Positions 16,376 through 25,675 are shown, numbered from the stretch's first letter. The stretch is DNA of 64,000 nt from JASHPR01 sp963808705 (GCA_963808705.1 CAWEHB010000016.1:496001-560000), one strand, 5' to 3'. Numbers and translations are program-made. The notes: generated from the letters alone by a model not told the origin.

Positions 16376-17023
16376 TCACCCTCCGGCACCCGCCCGCCCG
16401 CGCAGCCACTGGTCGTAGGACCTGGAGTCGTCCATGCTCAGCTCCGCCTGACCGGGCAGCGGCTGGGCGAATACCAGCGCAGCCGCGGCCTCAAGTTCGC
16501 TGCGCAGCAGGCACGCCGGGCCGGTGGCCTCGAACCCCAGAGTCCACCAGGCTTCGCCACCCGCGTGGACCTCGGTGAGTTCCACGGCACATCCTGCCCC
16601 TTCGCCCGGTCCCGCGCCGTACGACCGGCCTGACCTGCCTGCCGACGAGAACCAGCTGATCCGGCGCCGCTTGGTCACCGGCCGCCAGCCATCCCGGTCA
16701 CCGACACGCTGGCTGGGCGGGTCGTGCGGAAACGACCATTTCTGCCAGGTCTCCAGCCGGCCCCGAGCGCGCCCGGCCACCTCGAGAAGCCCGGGGCTCC
16801 CGCGATATGCCTTCACCTCCAGCGCCCGTCCTTCGCGCACCTTGACCGAAAGCCCCGGCAGGTGCGGATCCAGAAGGTAGACGTCCTCCAGCGCCTTCGT
16901 CTCGGCCGGGAAACGCCCGAACCACCCGGCTACAGCTGCCGCCAGCCGCCCGGGGAAGATCCAGCGCACCTCCAGGCTGCGGGCTCCCCCGGTGCCCGGA
17001 CGCCCTGGCTGCACGGCCGTCAC
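16376..17023 (-). CDS. Hypothetical protein, CYTH-like in places, 215 residues
   Basis: A GTG start is chosen because AGGAG lies about nine bases upstream; the open frame extends further but without a better site. The N-terminal third is strongly patterned: LEVRWIFPGRLAAAVAGWFGRF, then DVYLLDPHLPGLSVKVREGRALEVKAYRG, alternating hydrophobic strands with charged residues reminiscent of a triphosphate-tunnel or CYTH-like barrel. The C-terminus is an ordinary globular domain. I do not recognise a defined family and the CYTH likeness is only an impression. Confidence 0.6.
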   Translation of the reverse strand: MTAVQPGRPGTGGARSLEVRWIFPGRLAAAVAGWFGRFPAETKALEDVYLLDPHLPGLSVKVREGRALEVKAYRGSPGLLEVAGRARGRLETWQKWSFPHDPPSQRVGDRDGWRPVTKRRRISWFSSAGRSGRSYGAGPGEGAGCAVELTEVHAGGEAWWTLGFEATGPACLLRSELEAAAALVFAQPLPGQAELSMDDSRSYDQWLRGRAGAGG

Positions 17024-17353
17024 CGTATCCCGCTCCTGACCAGATGGGCAGATCCGTGCGCTGTCGGACGCCTGCACACGGACTAAGTCAACCGCATGCC
17101 GCGCGGACCCTACGGCCGGATAGCCCTGGCCGCCCAGTCCCCGCTGCTTCCCGATGCCGTCGATCCCACCACATGCAGCCTGCCGCGGCATCGCCCCAGA
17201 GGGGTGATAGGCCAACGTGGCAGGACTCGCACGGGCCGCCGGTGATCGTGACCCGGAAGTCGCCCGGCGGGTCTACGCCCTGCGCAGCCCCGGTAGTACT
17301 ACCACGTAAAGTTGTCTGCCGTGGGAGCCCAGCGCGATGATCGGAGCCAGCGG
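17024..17353. promoter_or_regulatory. Intergenic region upstream of menF with a 12-bp palindrome
   Basis: A 330-base stretch with no gene I can support. It serves as the divergent promoter region of the hypothetical gene (minus) and menF (plus). The perfect palindrome GGTAGTACTACC lies about 50 bases before the menF start and could be a regulator site. In-frame TTG and GTG codons just upstream of the chosen menF ATG leave the exact 5' edge open. Confidence 0.35.
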
Positions 17354-18607
17354 ATGCCCGACCGGCTGGTCGTCCGGACGGTCCCGGTCGATGACCCGGG
17401 CGACCTGGTGGCCCGCCTGCCGCACCCCAGGTCCGTGGCCTGGATCCGGCGCGGCGAGGGGCTCGCGGGCTGGGGCGAGGCCGCCCGGGTCACCATCCCG
17501 GCCGGCGAGGACCGGTTCACCGCGGGCGAGAAGTGGCTGGTCGAGCTGTTCGACGGGGCCGAGGTCACCGACGAGGTCGGCCTCCCCGGCTGCGGCCCGG
17601 TCGCGTTCGGCAGCTTCACCTTCGACCCGACCTCGGAGGGCTCCGTCCTGGTGGTGCCCGGCGCGGTGCTCGGCCGCAGCGCGGGCCGCTCCTGGCTGAC
17701 CACGATCGGCGACCGGCAGCCGCCGCTGGCGCCCGCCGGCCCCGCGCCGCCGCCGGCCGGGCTGCGCTGGCACGACGGGAGCCTGACCGCGCCGCAGTGG
17801 CAGCGCGCGGTCCGCTCGGCCGTGGCCCGGATCCGGGCCGGTGATCTCAGCAAGGTGGTACTGGCCAGGGACCTGTACGCCGCCGCGTCGGAGGATATCG
17901 ACGTCCGGGTGCTGCTGGCCAGGCTGGCCGCGCGCTACCCGGACTGCTGGACGTTCTCCTGCGCGGGTCTCGTCGGCGCCACGCCGGAGCTCTACATCAG
18001 GCGGGTGGGCGCGGACGTGCGGTCGCTGGTGCTGGCGGGGACGACGCCGCGCGGCGGCAGCGCCGCCGAGGACGACGCGCTGGGCGCGGCGCTGCTGGCC
18101 TCGGCCAAGGACGTCGAGGAGCACCGGTACGCCGTCGCCGACGTGCGCCGCGCGCTGGCGCCGCTCTGCGACCGGCTCGACATCGATGAGCAGCCCTGGC
18201 TGCTGCGCCTGGCCAACCTGCAGCACCTCGCCACCGGGGTGACCGGCCGGCTGGCCGGACCGCAGCGGGCCGCCCTAGCCGCCGCGCTCAGCGAGCACGC
18301 CTCGGCCCTCGTGCTCGCCGCCGCCCTGCACCCGACCGCGGCGGTGTGCGGCACCCCGGCCAGTGCCGCCATGGAACTGATCCGCGAGCTCGAGGGCATG
18401 GACCGGGGCCGGTACGCGGGCCCGGTCGGCTGGGTCGACGCGCGCGGCAACGGCGAGTGGGGCATCGCGCTGCGGTGCGCGGAGCTGGACGGGTCCCGGG
18501 CGCGGCTGTTCGCGGGCTGCGGCATCGTGGCCGACTCCGACCCGGTCGCCGAGCTCGCCGAGACCCAGGTCAAGTTCCGGCCGATGCAGGACGCGCTGGA
18601 AGGCTAG
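17354..18607 (+). CDS. menF: Isochorismate synthase
   Basis: About 417 residues; the ATG is chosen for the CGGAG seven bases ahead of it. It converts chorismate to isochorismate, the first step of classical menaquinone synthesis. The C-terminal chorismate-binding domain carries the conserved sequence KVVLARDL, then FSCAGLVGATPELYIRR, LAGTTPRGGS, KDVEEHRYAV, LHPTAAVCGTPASAAM and a final GIALRCAEL/GCGIVADSDP. Single-domain enzymes of this type could also feed siderophore synthesis, but the menDCB neighbours settle the assignment. It is convergent with menD. Confidence 0.92.
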   Translation: MPDRLVVRTVPVDDPGDLVARLPHPRSVAWIRRGEGLAGWGEAARVTIPAGEDRFTAGEKWLVELFDGAEVTDEVGLPGCGPVAFGSFTFDPTSEGSVLVVPGAVLGRSAGRSWLTTIGDRQPPLAPAGPAPPPAGLRWHDGSLTAPQWQRAVRSAVARIRAGDLSKVVLARDLYAAASEDIDVRVLLARLAARYPDCWTFSCAGLVGATPELYIRRVGADVRSLVLAGTTPRGGSAAEDDALGAALLASAKDVEEHRYAVADVRRALAPLCDRLDIDEQPWLLRLANLQHLATGVTGRLAGPQRAALAAALSEHASALVLAAALHPTAAVCGTPASAAMELIRELEGMDRGRYAGPVGWVDARGNGEWGIALRCAELDGSRARLFAGCGIVADSDPVAELAETQVKFRPMQDALEG

Positions 18608-18639
18608 CCAGGCGCTCCCCCGCTCATCCCGGCTCCCGC

Positions 18640-20408
18640 TCATCCGGCCGCCGCCGCCGCGGCGGCGGCGCGGAGCCGGGCCCGCAGGGCCGCGGCCGCC
18701 CCGCGCTCCGTCCGCGCCTCGATGACGTGCAGCCCGCGGCCTGCCAGCGCCTGGCCCAGGTCCGCGGGACGCTCCAGCCGGGCGTACGGCAGCCGGGCGG
18801 CGCGGGCCAGGCTGCCGAGGTCCGCCCCGTGCGGGGTGCCGAAGACGCGCTCGAACGGGCCGGCGAAGGCCGCCTGCTCCAGGTCCGAGAAGATCCCCCC
18901 GCCGTCGTTGTTGACGACCACCAGGCACAGGTCGGGCCGCGGCTCGTCCGGCCCGAGCAGCAGGCCCGGCAGGTCGTGCAGGAACGCGAGGTCCCCGAGG
19001 AGGGCGACGGCCGGGCCGCCGCCGGCGGCCTGGTGCGCCAGCGCCGCCCCGATCGCCGAGGAGACCAGCCCGTCGATGCCGCTGGCGCCGCGGCTGGCCA
19101 GCACCCGGATCCCGGCCCGCGGCGCCATGTGCAGGTCCAGGTCGCGGACGGGCTGGCTGGACGCGGCCCACAGCAGCGCGCCCGCGGGCAGGGCGGCCGC
19201 CAGGTCGCGGGCCAGCCTCGGCTCGCTGACCGCCGCGCCGGCATCGAGGACCGCGTCGGCCGCGGCGCGCGCGGCGGCGTCGGCGCGCTGCCACGACGCG
19301 AGCCACGCCCCCGGAGCCGACGCCGGCCCGGCCCGGGCCCGGAGAGCTGCAGCGCCGCGGCCACGCGGGTCGCCGTCCGGGCCGGATCGGCCCAGCGACC
19401 CGGGCCCTGCGCGAGCACCACGTGCCGGGGTGGCGCGGGCCCGGGGCTGCCCCGCAGGAACGTCAGCTGGCCGCGGGACAGCCCGGGACGGCCGGCCGAG
19501 ACGATGACCTCGGGCCGGTGGTCCGCGACGAATCCCGGGACGGCGAGCAGGTAGCCGTAGGCCGACAGCGCGTTCGGGCCGAGCCGGGCGTTCGATGACG
19601 GCTCCGCGAGCACCGGCCACCCCGCCGCCGCGGCCAGCTCGAGCAGCGGCCCCGGATCGTAGTCCCCGTCCCCGCAGACCACCACCCCCCGTTCGGCCCA
19701 CTCCAGCCGCAGCGGCCCGGCGCCGGGCCCGGCCCGCGGCCCGGCGGCGTCGAGGCTGGTCCACGGCACCCCGCCCGGCCGCCCGTCGAGCGGCTCCGGC
19801 CAGCTGCCGCCCGCCTCGCCCGCCTCGCCGGCCCTGCCCGCCCCGTCGGCCTCGGGCACCAGCGGCTCCCGGAGCGGGACGTTGACGTGCACCGGCCCGG
19901 GAAAGCCGCCCGCCTGGCCGGACGCCATGGCCCAGGCCCGGGAGGCCAGCGACCGCCAGTAGCCGACCATCCCCGGCCGCGCCTCGGGCACCCCGGCCTC
20001 GCAGAACCAGCGCACCGCGCCGCCGTACAGCTTGAGCTGGTCGATGGCCTGGTTGGCGCCGGTGCCGCGCAGCTCGGGCGGCCGGTCGGCGGTGAGCACG
20101 ATCAGCGGCACCCCGGCCTCGTCCGCCTCGATCACGGCGGCGTGGAAGTGGGCGGCGGCCGTGCCCGAGGTGCACACCAGCACGGCCGGGCGCCGGCTCG
20201 CCTTGGCCAGGCCGAGCGCCAGGAACGCGGCGGAGCGCTCGTCGATCCGCACGTGCAGACGCAGGTCACCCGCGGCCTGTTTGGCCTGGTCGAAGAGCGC
20301 CAGCGTGAGCGGGGCGCTGCGCGAGCCCGGCGCCAGGACCGCCTCCCGCACGCCGCACCTGACCAGCTCGTCGACGAACACCGTGCCGAACGCGGTGGAC
20401 GGGTTCAT
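18640..20408 (-). pseudogene. menD: menD (SEPHCHC synthase) with an apparent one-base frameshift
   Basis: Thiamine diphosphate enzyme that joins isochorismate and 2-oxoglutarate. The first about 350 codons are normal (ELVRCGVREAVLAPGSRSAPL, RIDERSAAFLALGLAKASRRP, VCTSGTAAAHFHAA). The frame then fails in a GGGCCCGGGCCGGGCC run at about 19322-19343; restoring one base continues into PASAPGAWLASW and the normal C-terminal half, with GDLAFLHDLPGLLL and the ThDP-binding LVVVNNDGGGIF. All domains are otherwise intact. As menaquinone is normally the only respiratory quinone here, I suspect a sequencing error rather than gene loss. Its start overlaps the 3' end of menC. Confidence 0.88.
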
Positions 20409-21408
20409 GACCCGGTGCCGGCCGACCCGGGCCGGCCGGACCGGCGCCGAGGAACTCGGCGGCCGCCCGCATCCGGGCGATCCAGGGCGCCGGGTCAGCT
20501 TCCCAGGCCGACAGCCGTTCCGGATCCGGGACGCAGGCCCGGACCGGCAGCGAGCCGTCCTCGGCGGCCAGCGGCTCGGCGGCCACGTCCCCGGTCAGCA
20601 GGCTCATCGTGGCCAGCCCGCAGTCGTAGGGCAGCCCGGGCAGCGCGGCGGCCAGGGCCACCCCGGCCGCGAGCCCCACCGAGGACTCCACCGCGCTGGA
20701 CACCACCACGGGCAGGCCGCACTGCGCGGCGACCCGCAGCGCGGCGCGCACGCCGCCGAGCGGCTGGACCTTGAGCACCACGATGTCGGCGGCCCCCGCC
20801 GCGCGGACCGCCAGCGGGTCCTCCGCGCGGCGGATCGACTCGTCGGCGGCCAGCGGCACGTCCACCCGGCGGCGCAGCTCGGCCAGCTCGGCCAGGCTGG
20901 CGCAGGGCTGCTCCGCGTACTCGAGGCCGAACCGGGCCAGGGCCCGCAACATCCGGGCCGCCTGCCCCACGCTCCAGGCGCCGTTGGCGTCCACCCGGAC
21001 CCGGCCGGCCGGGCCGATCGCGTCGCGCACGGCCTCCACCCGGGCGATGTCGTCGGCGTCGGCCTGGCCCGCCTCGGCCACCTTCACCTTCGCGGTCCGG
21101 CAGCCCGATCCGGCGACGATCTGGTGCGCCCGGTCCGGGCCGACGGCGGGCACGGTCACGTTCACCCCGACACGCTCCCGGGCCGGCTCCGGCCAGCCGG
21201 CGCACGCGGCCTCCAGCGCGCAGGCCAGCCAGCGGGCGCACTCGCGCGGGCCGTACTCGGCGAACGGCGAGAACTCGCCCCAGCCCGCCGGCCCCCGGAT
21301 CAGCGCGCCCTCCCGGACGGTGATGCCGCGGAACCTGGTGCGCATCGGGATCGCGAACGCGCGGACGGTCGGGAGCAGGGCCGGGAGCTGGCCGGCCGGG
21401 CCGGTCAC
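20266..21408 (-). CDS. menC: o-Succinylbenzoate synthase, with an anomalous 3' end
   Basis: Enolase-superfamily enzyme dehydrating SHCHC to o-succinylbenzoate. A GTG start overlaps the menB stop as GTGA. Catalytic features are visible: KVKVAE (acid/base Lys), RVRVDANGAWS (metal Asp), EQPCAS (metal Glu), LAADESIR (metal Asp/Glu) and VLKVQPLGG (Lys). The normal protein should end soon after WEADPAPWIARMRAAAEF. Instead the frame runs on for about 60 codons of low-quality sequence, overlapping menD by 143 bases. A lost base near 20410-20450 would make it stop in an ATGA overlap with menD at about 20405, which is the more natural end. Confidence 0.85.
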   Translation of the reverse strand: MTGPAGQLPALLPTVRAFAIPMRTRFRGITVREGALIRGPAGWGEFSPFAEYGPRECARWLACALEAACAGWPEPARERVGVNVTVPAVGPDRAHQIVAGSGCRTAKVKVAEAGQADADDIARVEAVRDAIGPAGRVRVDANGAWSVGQAARMLRALARFGLEYAEQPCASLAELAELRRRVDVPLAADESIRRAEDPLAVRAAGAADIVVLKVQPLGGVRAALRVAAQCGLPVVVSSAVESSVGLAAGVALAAALPGLPYDCGLATMSLLTGDVAAEPLAAEDGSLPVRACVPDPERLSAWEADPAPWIARMRAAAEFLGAGPAGPGRPAPGHEPVHRVRHGVRRRAGQVRRAGGGPGAGLAQRPAHAGALRPGQTGRG

Positions 21409-22235
21409 GGCCGGCGCGGGAACTTCGCGAAGTCGGGACTGCGCCTGGCCACGTAGGCGTCGCGGCCCTCCTGCGCCTCCTCGCTCATGTAGTAGAGCAG
21501 CGTGGCGTCGCCGGCGAACTGCTGCATTCCGGCCGCGCCGTCGGTCACCGCGTTCAGCGCGCCCTTGAGCATCCGCAGCGCCAGCGGGGACTTGGCCAGC
21601 AGCTCCCGCGACCAGGCGACCGTCTCCTCTTCCAGCCGGTCCAGCGGGACGACCGCGTTGACCAGGCCCATGTCCAGCGCTTCGGCCGCGCTGTACTGGC
21701 GGCACAGGTACCAGATCTCGCGCGCCTTCTTCATCCCCACCGTCGACGCCAGCAGCCAGGAGCCGTACCCGCCGTCGAACGAGCCGACCTTCGGGCCGGT
21801 CTGGCCGAAGACCGCGTTGTCCGCGGCGATGGTCAGGTCGCAGCAGACGTGCAGCACGTGCCCGCCGCCGATCGCGTAGCCGGCCACCATGGCGATCACC
21901 GGCTTGGGCGTGCGGCGGATCTGCACCTGCAGGTCGAGCACGTTCAGCCGGCCCACGCCGCGGGCGTCGAGGTACCCGTCGTCGCCGCGGACCTTCTGGT
22001 CGCCGCCGGAGCAGAACGCCCTGTCGCCGGCGCCGGTCAGGATGATCACCCCGATCGCGGGATCGTCCCGGGCCGCGTTGAACGCGTGGGACAGCTCGAA
22101 CAGGGTCGTGGGCCGGAACGCGTTGCGCCGCTCGGGGCGGTCGATGGTGATCTTGGCAATGCCCTCGGCCGTCTCGTAGACGATGTCGGTGTACTCCTGC
22201 CCGTCCGCAGGACCCGACGCCTGCCAGTCGACCAC
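21405..22235 (-). CDS. menB: 1,4-Dihydroxy-2-naphthoyl-CoA synthase
   Basis: A 276-residue crotonase-fold enzyme that closes the naphthoquinone ring of o-succinylbenzoyl-CoA. The GTG start is set by GGGAGG upstream and gives VVDWQASGPADGQEYTDIVYE, the expected N-terminus. Signature segments: ITIDRPERRNAFRPTT, CSGGDQKVRG, VAMVAGYAIGGGHVLHVCCDL (oxyanion-hole Gly), GQTGPKVGSFDGGYGS and the C-terminal SPDFAKFPRRP. It is the first gene of a menB-menC-menD operon read leftwards and diverges from menE, leaving 61 bases for both promoters. Confidence 0.95.
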   Translation of the reverse strand: MVDWQASGPADGQEYTDIVYETAEGIAKITIDRPERRNAFRPTTLFELSHAFNAARDDPAIGVIILTGAGDRAFCSGGDQKVRGDDGYLDARGVGRLNVLDLQVQIRRTPKPVIAMVAGYAIGGGHVLHVCCDLTIAADNAVFGQTGPKVGSFDGGYGSWLLASTVGMKKAREIWYLCRQYSAAEALDMGLVNAVVPLDRLEEETVAWSRELLAKSPLALRMLKGALNAVTDGAAGMQQFAGDATLLYYMSEEAQEGRDAYVARRSPDFAKFPRRP

Positions 22236-22296
22236 TCCTTCACCCTCCCTTTGGCTGCCCGCCCGTGCCGGATCGGCCCGGAATAACCTTACGACC

Positions 22297-23574
22297 GTGA
22301 CCACCCGCGCGCTGCACGCGGTCCTGCTTGCCCCCGACGGCGCTCGCGGGCGGGTGCTCGAGGCGCTCGCGGCGGCTCTCGACGGGACCGGGCCGGCCAT
22401 CCTGCCGCTGGATCCGGCCCTGCCGCGGGCCCGGCTGGCCGCCCTGCTCGATGCCTTCGCCCCGTCGGTCATCGAAACGGCGCAGGGTCCTGAACGCTAC
22501 GTCCGCACCCACCCGGGCCGCACGCCGGCTCCGGGCGTCGCGCCGGACACGGCCCTGGTCATCGCCACCTCCGGCTCCACCGGCCCGCCCAAGGGCACGG
22601 AGCTTACCGCGGCCGCGCTGCTGGCCTCGGCCCGGGCCTCGCTGCGGCGCGTGGGCGCCGGGCCGGGCGAGCGGTGGCTGTGCTGCCTGCCGGTCTTCCA
22701 CATCGCGGGGATCGGTGTGCTGGTGCGGTCGCTGCTCGCGGGCGCCGACCCGGTGATCACCGGCCGGCTGGAGCCCGGCGCGCTGGCCGCCAGCGGCTGC
22801 GCGCATGTCTCGGTGGTGCCGACCCAGCTGCGGCGGCTGCTGGACGCCGGCGACGACCTGGCGGCCGCCAAGACCATCCTGCTCGGCGGGGCGGCGCCGC
22901 CCCCGGGGCTGGTGGACGCCGCGCGGGCGGCGGGCGGCCGGATCATCACCACCTACGGAATGAGCGAAACCAGCGGCGGATGCGTGTATAACGGTATGCC
23001 GCTCGATGACGTCTCGGTGGACATCGGCCCCGGCGGGAGGATCAGGATCGCCGGGCCGGTGCTGTTCTCCGGCTACCGGCTGCGCCCGGACCTGACCGCG
23101 CAGGCCCGCGACGGCCGCTGGTTCGTCACCTCCGACATCGGCTCGATCGGGCCGTCCGGCGAGCTGCTGGTCCGCGGCCGGGCCGACGACGTGATCAACA
23201 CCGGCGGCGAGAAGGTGGTCGCGGCGGAGGTCGAGGCGGCGCTGGCGACTTGCGCCGGGGTGCGGGAGGCGGCCGTGGTGGGACGGCCGGACCCGGAGTG
23301 GGGCGAGCTGGTCACGGCGGTGGTCGTCGCGCGCGATCCGCTGGCACCGCCGCGATTGGCCGACATCCGCGCGCACGTGCGGGATAGGCTGCCGGTTTAC
23401 GCGGTTCCGGCAGCCCTGCTGGTCGTGCCGGACATGCCGTTGCTACCGTCGGGTAAGCCTGACCGGGAGGCGCTGCGGGCCCTTGCGGCCGAGGCCAGCG
23501 GCGCGGACCCGCCGGGCGGCCGGTGGGCGCACGGTACCGGCACGGGAACAAATGGCCGCGTCGAGCGTTACTAG
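22297..23574 (+). CDS. menE: o-Succinylbenzoate-CoA ligase
   Basis: A 425-residue adenylate-forming enzyme activating o-succinylbenzoate with ATP and CoA. The P-loop is IATSGSTGPPKGTE; other ANL motifs are TTYGMSETSGG, the hinge region FVTSDIGSIG followed by GRADDVINTGGEKV, and the C-terminal catalytic Lys in PSGKPDREALR. It is shorter than typical acyl-CoA ligases, as MenE proteins of actinobacteria are. GTG start; divergent from menB. Together with menF, menD, menC and menB this provides the pathway from chorismate to the naphthoyl-CoA. Confidence 0.93.
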   Translation: MTTRALHAVLLAPDGARGRVLEALAAALDGTGPAILPLDPALPRARLAALLDAFAPSVIETAQGPERYVRTHPGRTPAPGVAPDTALVIATSGSTGPPKGTELTAAALLASARASLRRVGAGPGERWLCCLPVFHIAGIGVLVRSLLAGADPVITGRLEPGALAASGCAHVSVVPTQLRRLLDAGDDLAAAKTILLGGAAPPPGLVDAARAAGGRIITTYGMSETSGGCVYNGMPLDDVSVDIGPGGRIRIAGPVLFSGYRLRPDLTAQARDGRWFVTSDIGSIGPSGELLVRGRADDVINTGGEKVVAAEVEAALATCAGVREAAVVGRPDPEWGELVTAVVVARDPLAPPRLADIRAHVRDRLPVYAVPAALLVVPDMPLLPSGKPDREALRALAAEASGADPPGGRWAHGTGTGTNGRVERY

Positions 23575-23689
23575 ATAGTGCCCGCGCTGCACGATACCAA
23601 GTGCGGCAAGGCCCCCGCTAACCGACGGCGCCGCCCCGGTGGTGCTGGAGCAGCGCGCCCGATACGCGCACGAAGGTGAGGTGTGTCTC

Positions 23690-25060
23690 ATGCCGAGGAA
23701 CGCGACCGCCGTGTCGCCGCGACACGACGATGAGGCAACCATGACCCACCTGGACGAGCTCATCCGGCGCGGGCGCAGCCAGGGTCACCTGTCCCTTCCC
23801 GAGCTCCGCACCGCGTTCGAGCAGGCCCGCATCTCCCCCGCCGAGGCCCGGTCCATCGTCCGCGAACTGACCGAGGCCGGTGTTCAGCTAGGTAACGACC
23901 AGCCGGAGGCTCCCGTGCAGGCTGCCACCCTTACTCCGACCGCCCCCGTGGCCGGCCCGGCGCCCGCCCGCAAGGCCCGCGGCGGGCCCGCCGCCCGCCC
24001 GGCCGAGGCCCGGCCGCCCGGGCTCGAGGCCGCGATCGCCGGCATCATCGAGCTGGACTCGCTCGACTCCGCGGAGGCCGAGGCGTCGGCGCTGGCCTCC
24101 GGCGCCACGACGGAGGCGGTGCTCGAGGTTGACCTCGATGACCAGACGTCCGTCATGGGCGACTCGGTGCACACCTACCTCAAGTCCATCGGGCGGACCA
24201 GCCTGCTCACCGCCGAGCAGGAGGTCGAGCTGGCCAAGCGGATCGAGGCCGGGCTGTACGCCGAGCACAAGCTGGAGACGGAGACCGGGCTGGCCGAGGA
24301 CTACCGCCGCGACCTCGAGGACGTCGCCGAGGATGGCCGCCGGGCCAAGGCGCACATGCTGGAGGCGAACCTGCGCCTGGTGGTCTCGGTGGCCAAGAAG
24401 TACAGCGACCGGGGCCTGTCCCTGCTGGACGTGGTGCAGGAGGGCAATCTCGGCCTGATCCGGGCGGTCGAGAAGTTCGACTACACCAAGGGCTACAAGT
24501 TCTCCACCTACGCCATGTGGTGGATCAGGCAGGCGATCCAGCGCGGCTTCGCCGACTCCGCGCGCACGATCCGGCTGCCGGTGCACGTGCTGGAGATGCT
24601 CAGCAAGCTCAGCCGGGTCGAGCGGGACATGCACCAGCGGCTGGGCCGGGAGCCCACCCCCGAGGAGCTGGCCGTCGAGCTGGACCGCACGCCGGACCAG
24701 ATCGAGGAGCTGCTCCGGACCAGCCGCCAGCCGATCAGCCTCGACTCCACGATCGGCGAGGACGGCGAGACCAGCATCGGCGACCTGATCGAGGACGTGG
24801 ACGCCCCCGAGGCGTCCGAGCTGGTGGACCGCCAGCTGCTGGCCGACCAGCTGCGTCACGCGCTCGACGCGCTGACCCCGCGCGAGGCGACGATCATGGC
24901 GATGCGGTTCGGCCTGTACGACGGCAACCCGCACACGCTGGACGAGATCGGCCGCGCGCTCGGCCTGACCCGGGAGCGGATCAGGCAGCTGGAGAAGCAG
25001 TCGCTGTCCAAACTGCGCCACCCCAGCCGCGCCCAGCCGCTGCTGGATTACGCCAGCTAG
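23690..25060 (+). CDS. sigA: RNA polymerase principal-type sigma factor (SigA/HrdB-like)
   Basis: A 456-residue sigma-70 protein with an ATG behind GAAGGTGAGG. The N-terminus carries a region 1.1-like segment (LDELIRRGRSQGHLSLPEL) and an Ala/Pro-rich linker. Region 1.2 is GDSVHTYLKSIGRTSLLT. Region 2 contains NLRLVVSVAKKY, LIRAVEKFDYTKGYKFSTYAMWWIRQAI (split by me into the core-binding and -10 recognition parts). Region 4 has TLDEIGRALGLTRERIRQLE. All regions are intact. The N-terminal region suggests the housekeeping factor or a close group 2 paralogue such as HrdA/C/D; the sequence alone does not decide. Confidence 0.9.
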   Translation: MPRNATAVSPRHDDEATMTHLDELIRRGRSQGHLSLPELRTAFEQARISPAEARSIVRELTEAGVQLGNDQPEAPVQAATLTPTAPVAGPAPARKARGGPAARPAEARPPGLEAAIAGIIELDSLDSAEAEASALASGATTEAVLEVDLDDQTSVMGDSVHTYLKSIGRTSLLTAEQEVELAKRIEAGLYAEHKLETETGLAEDYRRDLEDVAEDGRRAKAHMLEANLRLVVSVAKKYSDRGLSLLDVVQEGNLGLIRAVEKFDYTKGYKFSTYAMWWIRQAIQRGFADSARTIRLPVHVLEMLSKLSRVERDMHQRLGREPTPEELAVELDRTPDQIEELLRTSRQPISLDSTIGEDGETSIGDLIEDVDAPEASELVDRQLLADQLRHALDALTPREATIMAMRFGLYDGNPHTLDEIGRALGLTRERIRQLEKQSLSKLRHPSRAQPLLDYAS

Positions 25061-25081
25061 GCTGCCCGCAGCACGCCGGCC

Positions 25082-25120
25082 AACGGGCCGGGCCCGACCT
25101 CCTGCCGGGCCCGGCCCGTT
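25082..25120 (+). terminator. Intrinsic terminator after the sigma factor gene
   Basis: A perfect 14-bp stem, AACGGGCCGGGCCC with its complement, an 11-base loop, and the right arm running into TTT. It lies 21 bases after the stop codon. Confidence 0.8.
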
Positions 25121-25183
25121 TCCTGTCGGATCCGGCGCGAGCGCGGTACGCGGTCCGGGGCCGGGGCCGGTAGGATACGCCGG

Positions 25184-25621
25184 GTGACAGTCCAGGTAGA
25201 GGTGCTCGACAAGGTAACCGGCGAGGTGGTCGAGGCTTTCGGCCGCCTGCTCCCGCAGCTGTCCCGGTCCGCCCCGCCGCTCGGGCAGGCGGAACTCGAG
25301 ACGGTCGCGGGCTGCCCGGCGAACACGGTGCTGATCGCCCGTTCCGGGGGCACGATCATCGGCACGACGACCCTGGTGATGTTCCCGCTCCCGACCGGGC
25401 TGCGCGCCTGGATCGAGGACGTGGTCGTCGATGCGTCGGCGCGCGGCCAGGGCGCCGGGGAGGCGATGACCCAGGAGGCGCTGCGGCTGGCCCGCGAGGC
25501 CGGCGCGAGGACCGTGGACCTGACCTCGCGGCCCGCGCGCGAGGCGGCCGGGCGGCTCTACGAGCGGGCCGGGTTCACGCTCCGCGACTCCCGGCTGTAC
25601 CGGCACGCCTTCCAGGACTGA
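25184..25621 (+). CDS. GNAT-family N-acetyltransferase
   Basis: A 145-residue protein with a GTG start. The GNAT core is clear: ARSGGTIIGTTTLV (strand beta-4), WIEDVVVDASARGQGAGEAMTQEAL with the acetyl-CoA pyrophosphate loop R/Q-G-x-G, and a C-terminal ARRLYERAGF-like element (AAGRLYERAGFTLRDS). The acceptor is unknown. Its last codons and stop are part of a 22-bp tandem repeat, so the exact C-terminus may have been altered by the duplication. Confidence 0.88.
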   Translation: MTVQVEVLDKVTGEVVEAFGRLLPQLSRSAPPLGQAELETVAGCPANTVLIARSGGTIIGTTTLVMFPLPTGLRAWIEDVVVDASARGQGAGEAMTQEALRLAREAGARTVDLTSRPAREAAGRLYERAGFTLRDSRLYRHAFQD

Positions 25622-25675
25622 CCGGCACGCCTTCCAGGACTGACCGGCCCGCCTTCCAGGACTGACCGGCCCGCC
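25599..25675 (+). repeat. 22-bp tandem repeat spanning the acetyltransferase stop
   Basis: The unit accggcacgccttccaggactg occurs three times (the third with one change, a to c) and then half a time. The first copy holds the last codons and start of the stop codon; the following copies lie outside the gene. It reads as a recent duplication of the gene's 3' tip. Confidence 0.9.

Noticed and set aside
15877..16389. 170-codon minus-strand frame
   Set aside because: Arg/Pro-rich composition, no ribosome site, and it overlaps the small plus-strand frame; nothing recognisable.
18640..20408. Programmed -1 frameshifting in menD
   Set aside because: No slippery heptamer with a downstream pseudoknot was apparent, and three other genes show the same kind of loss, which points to sequence error.
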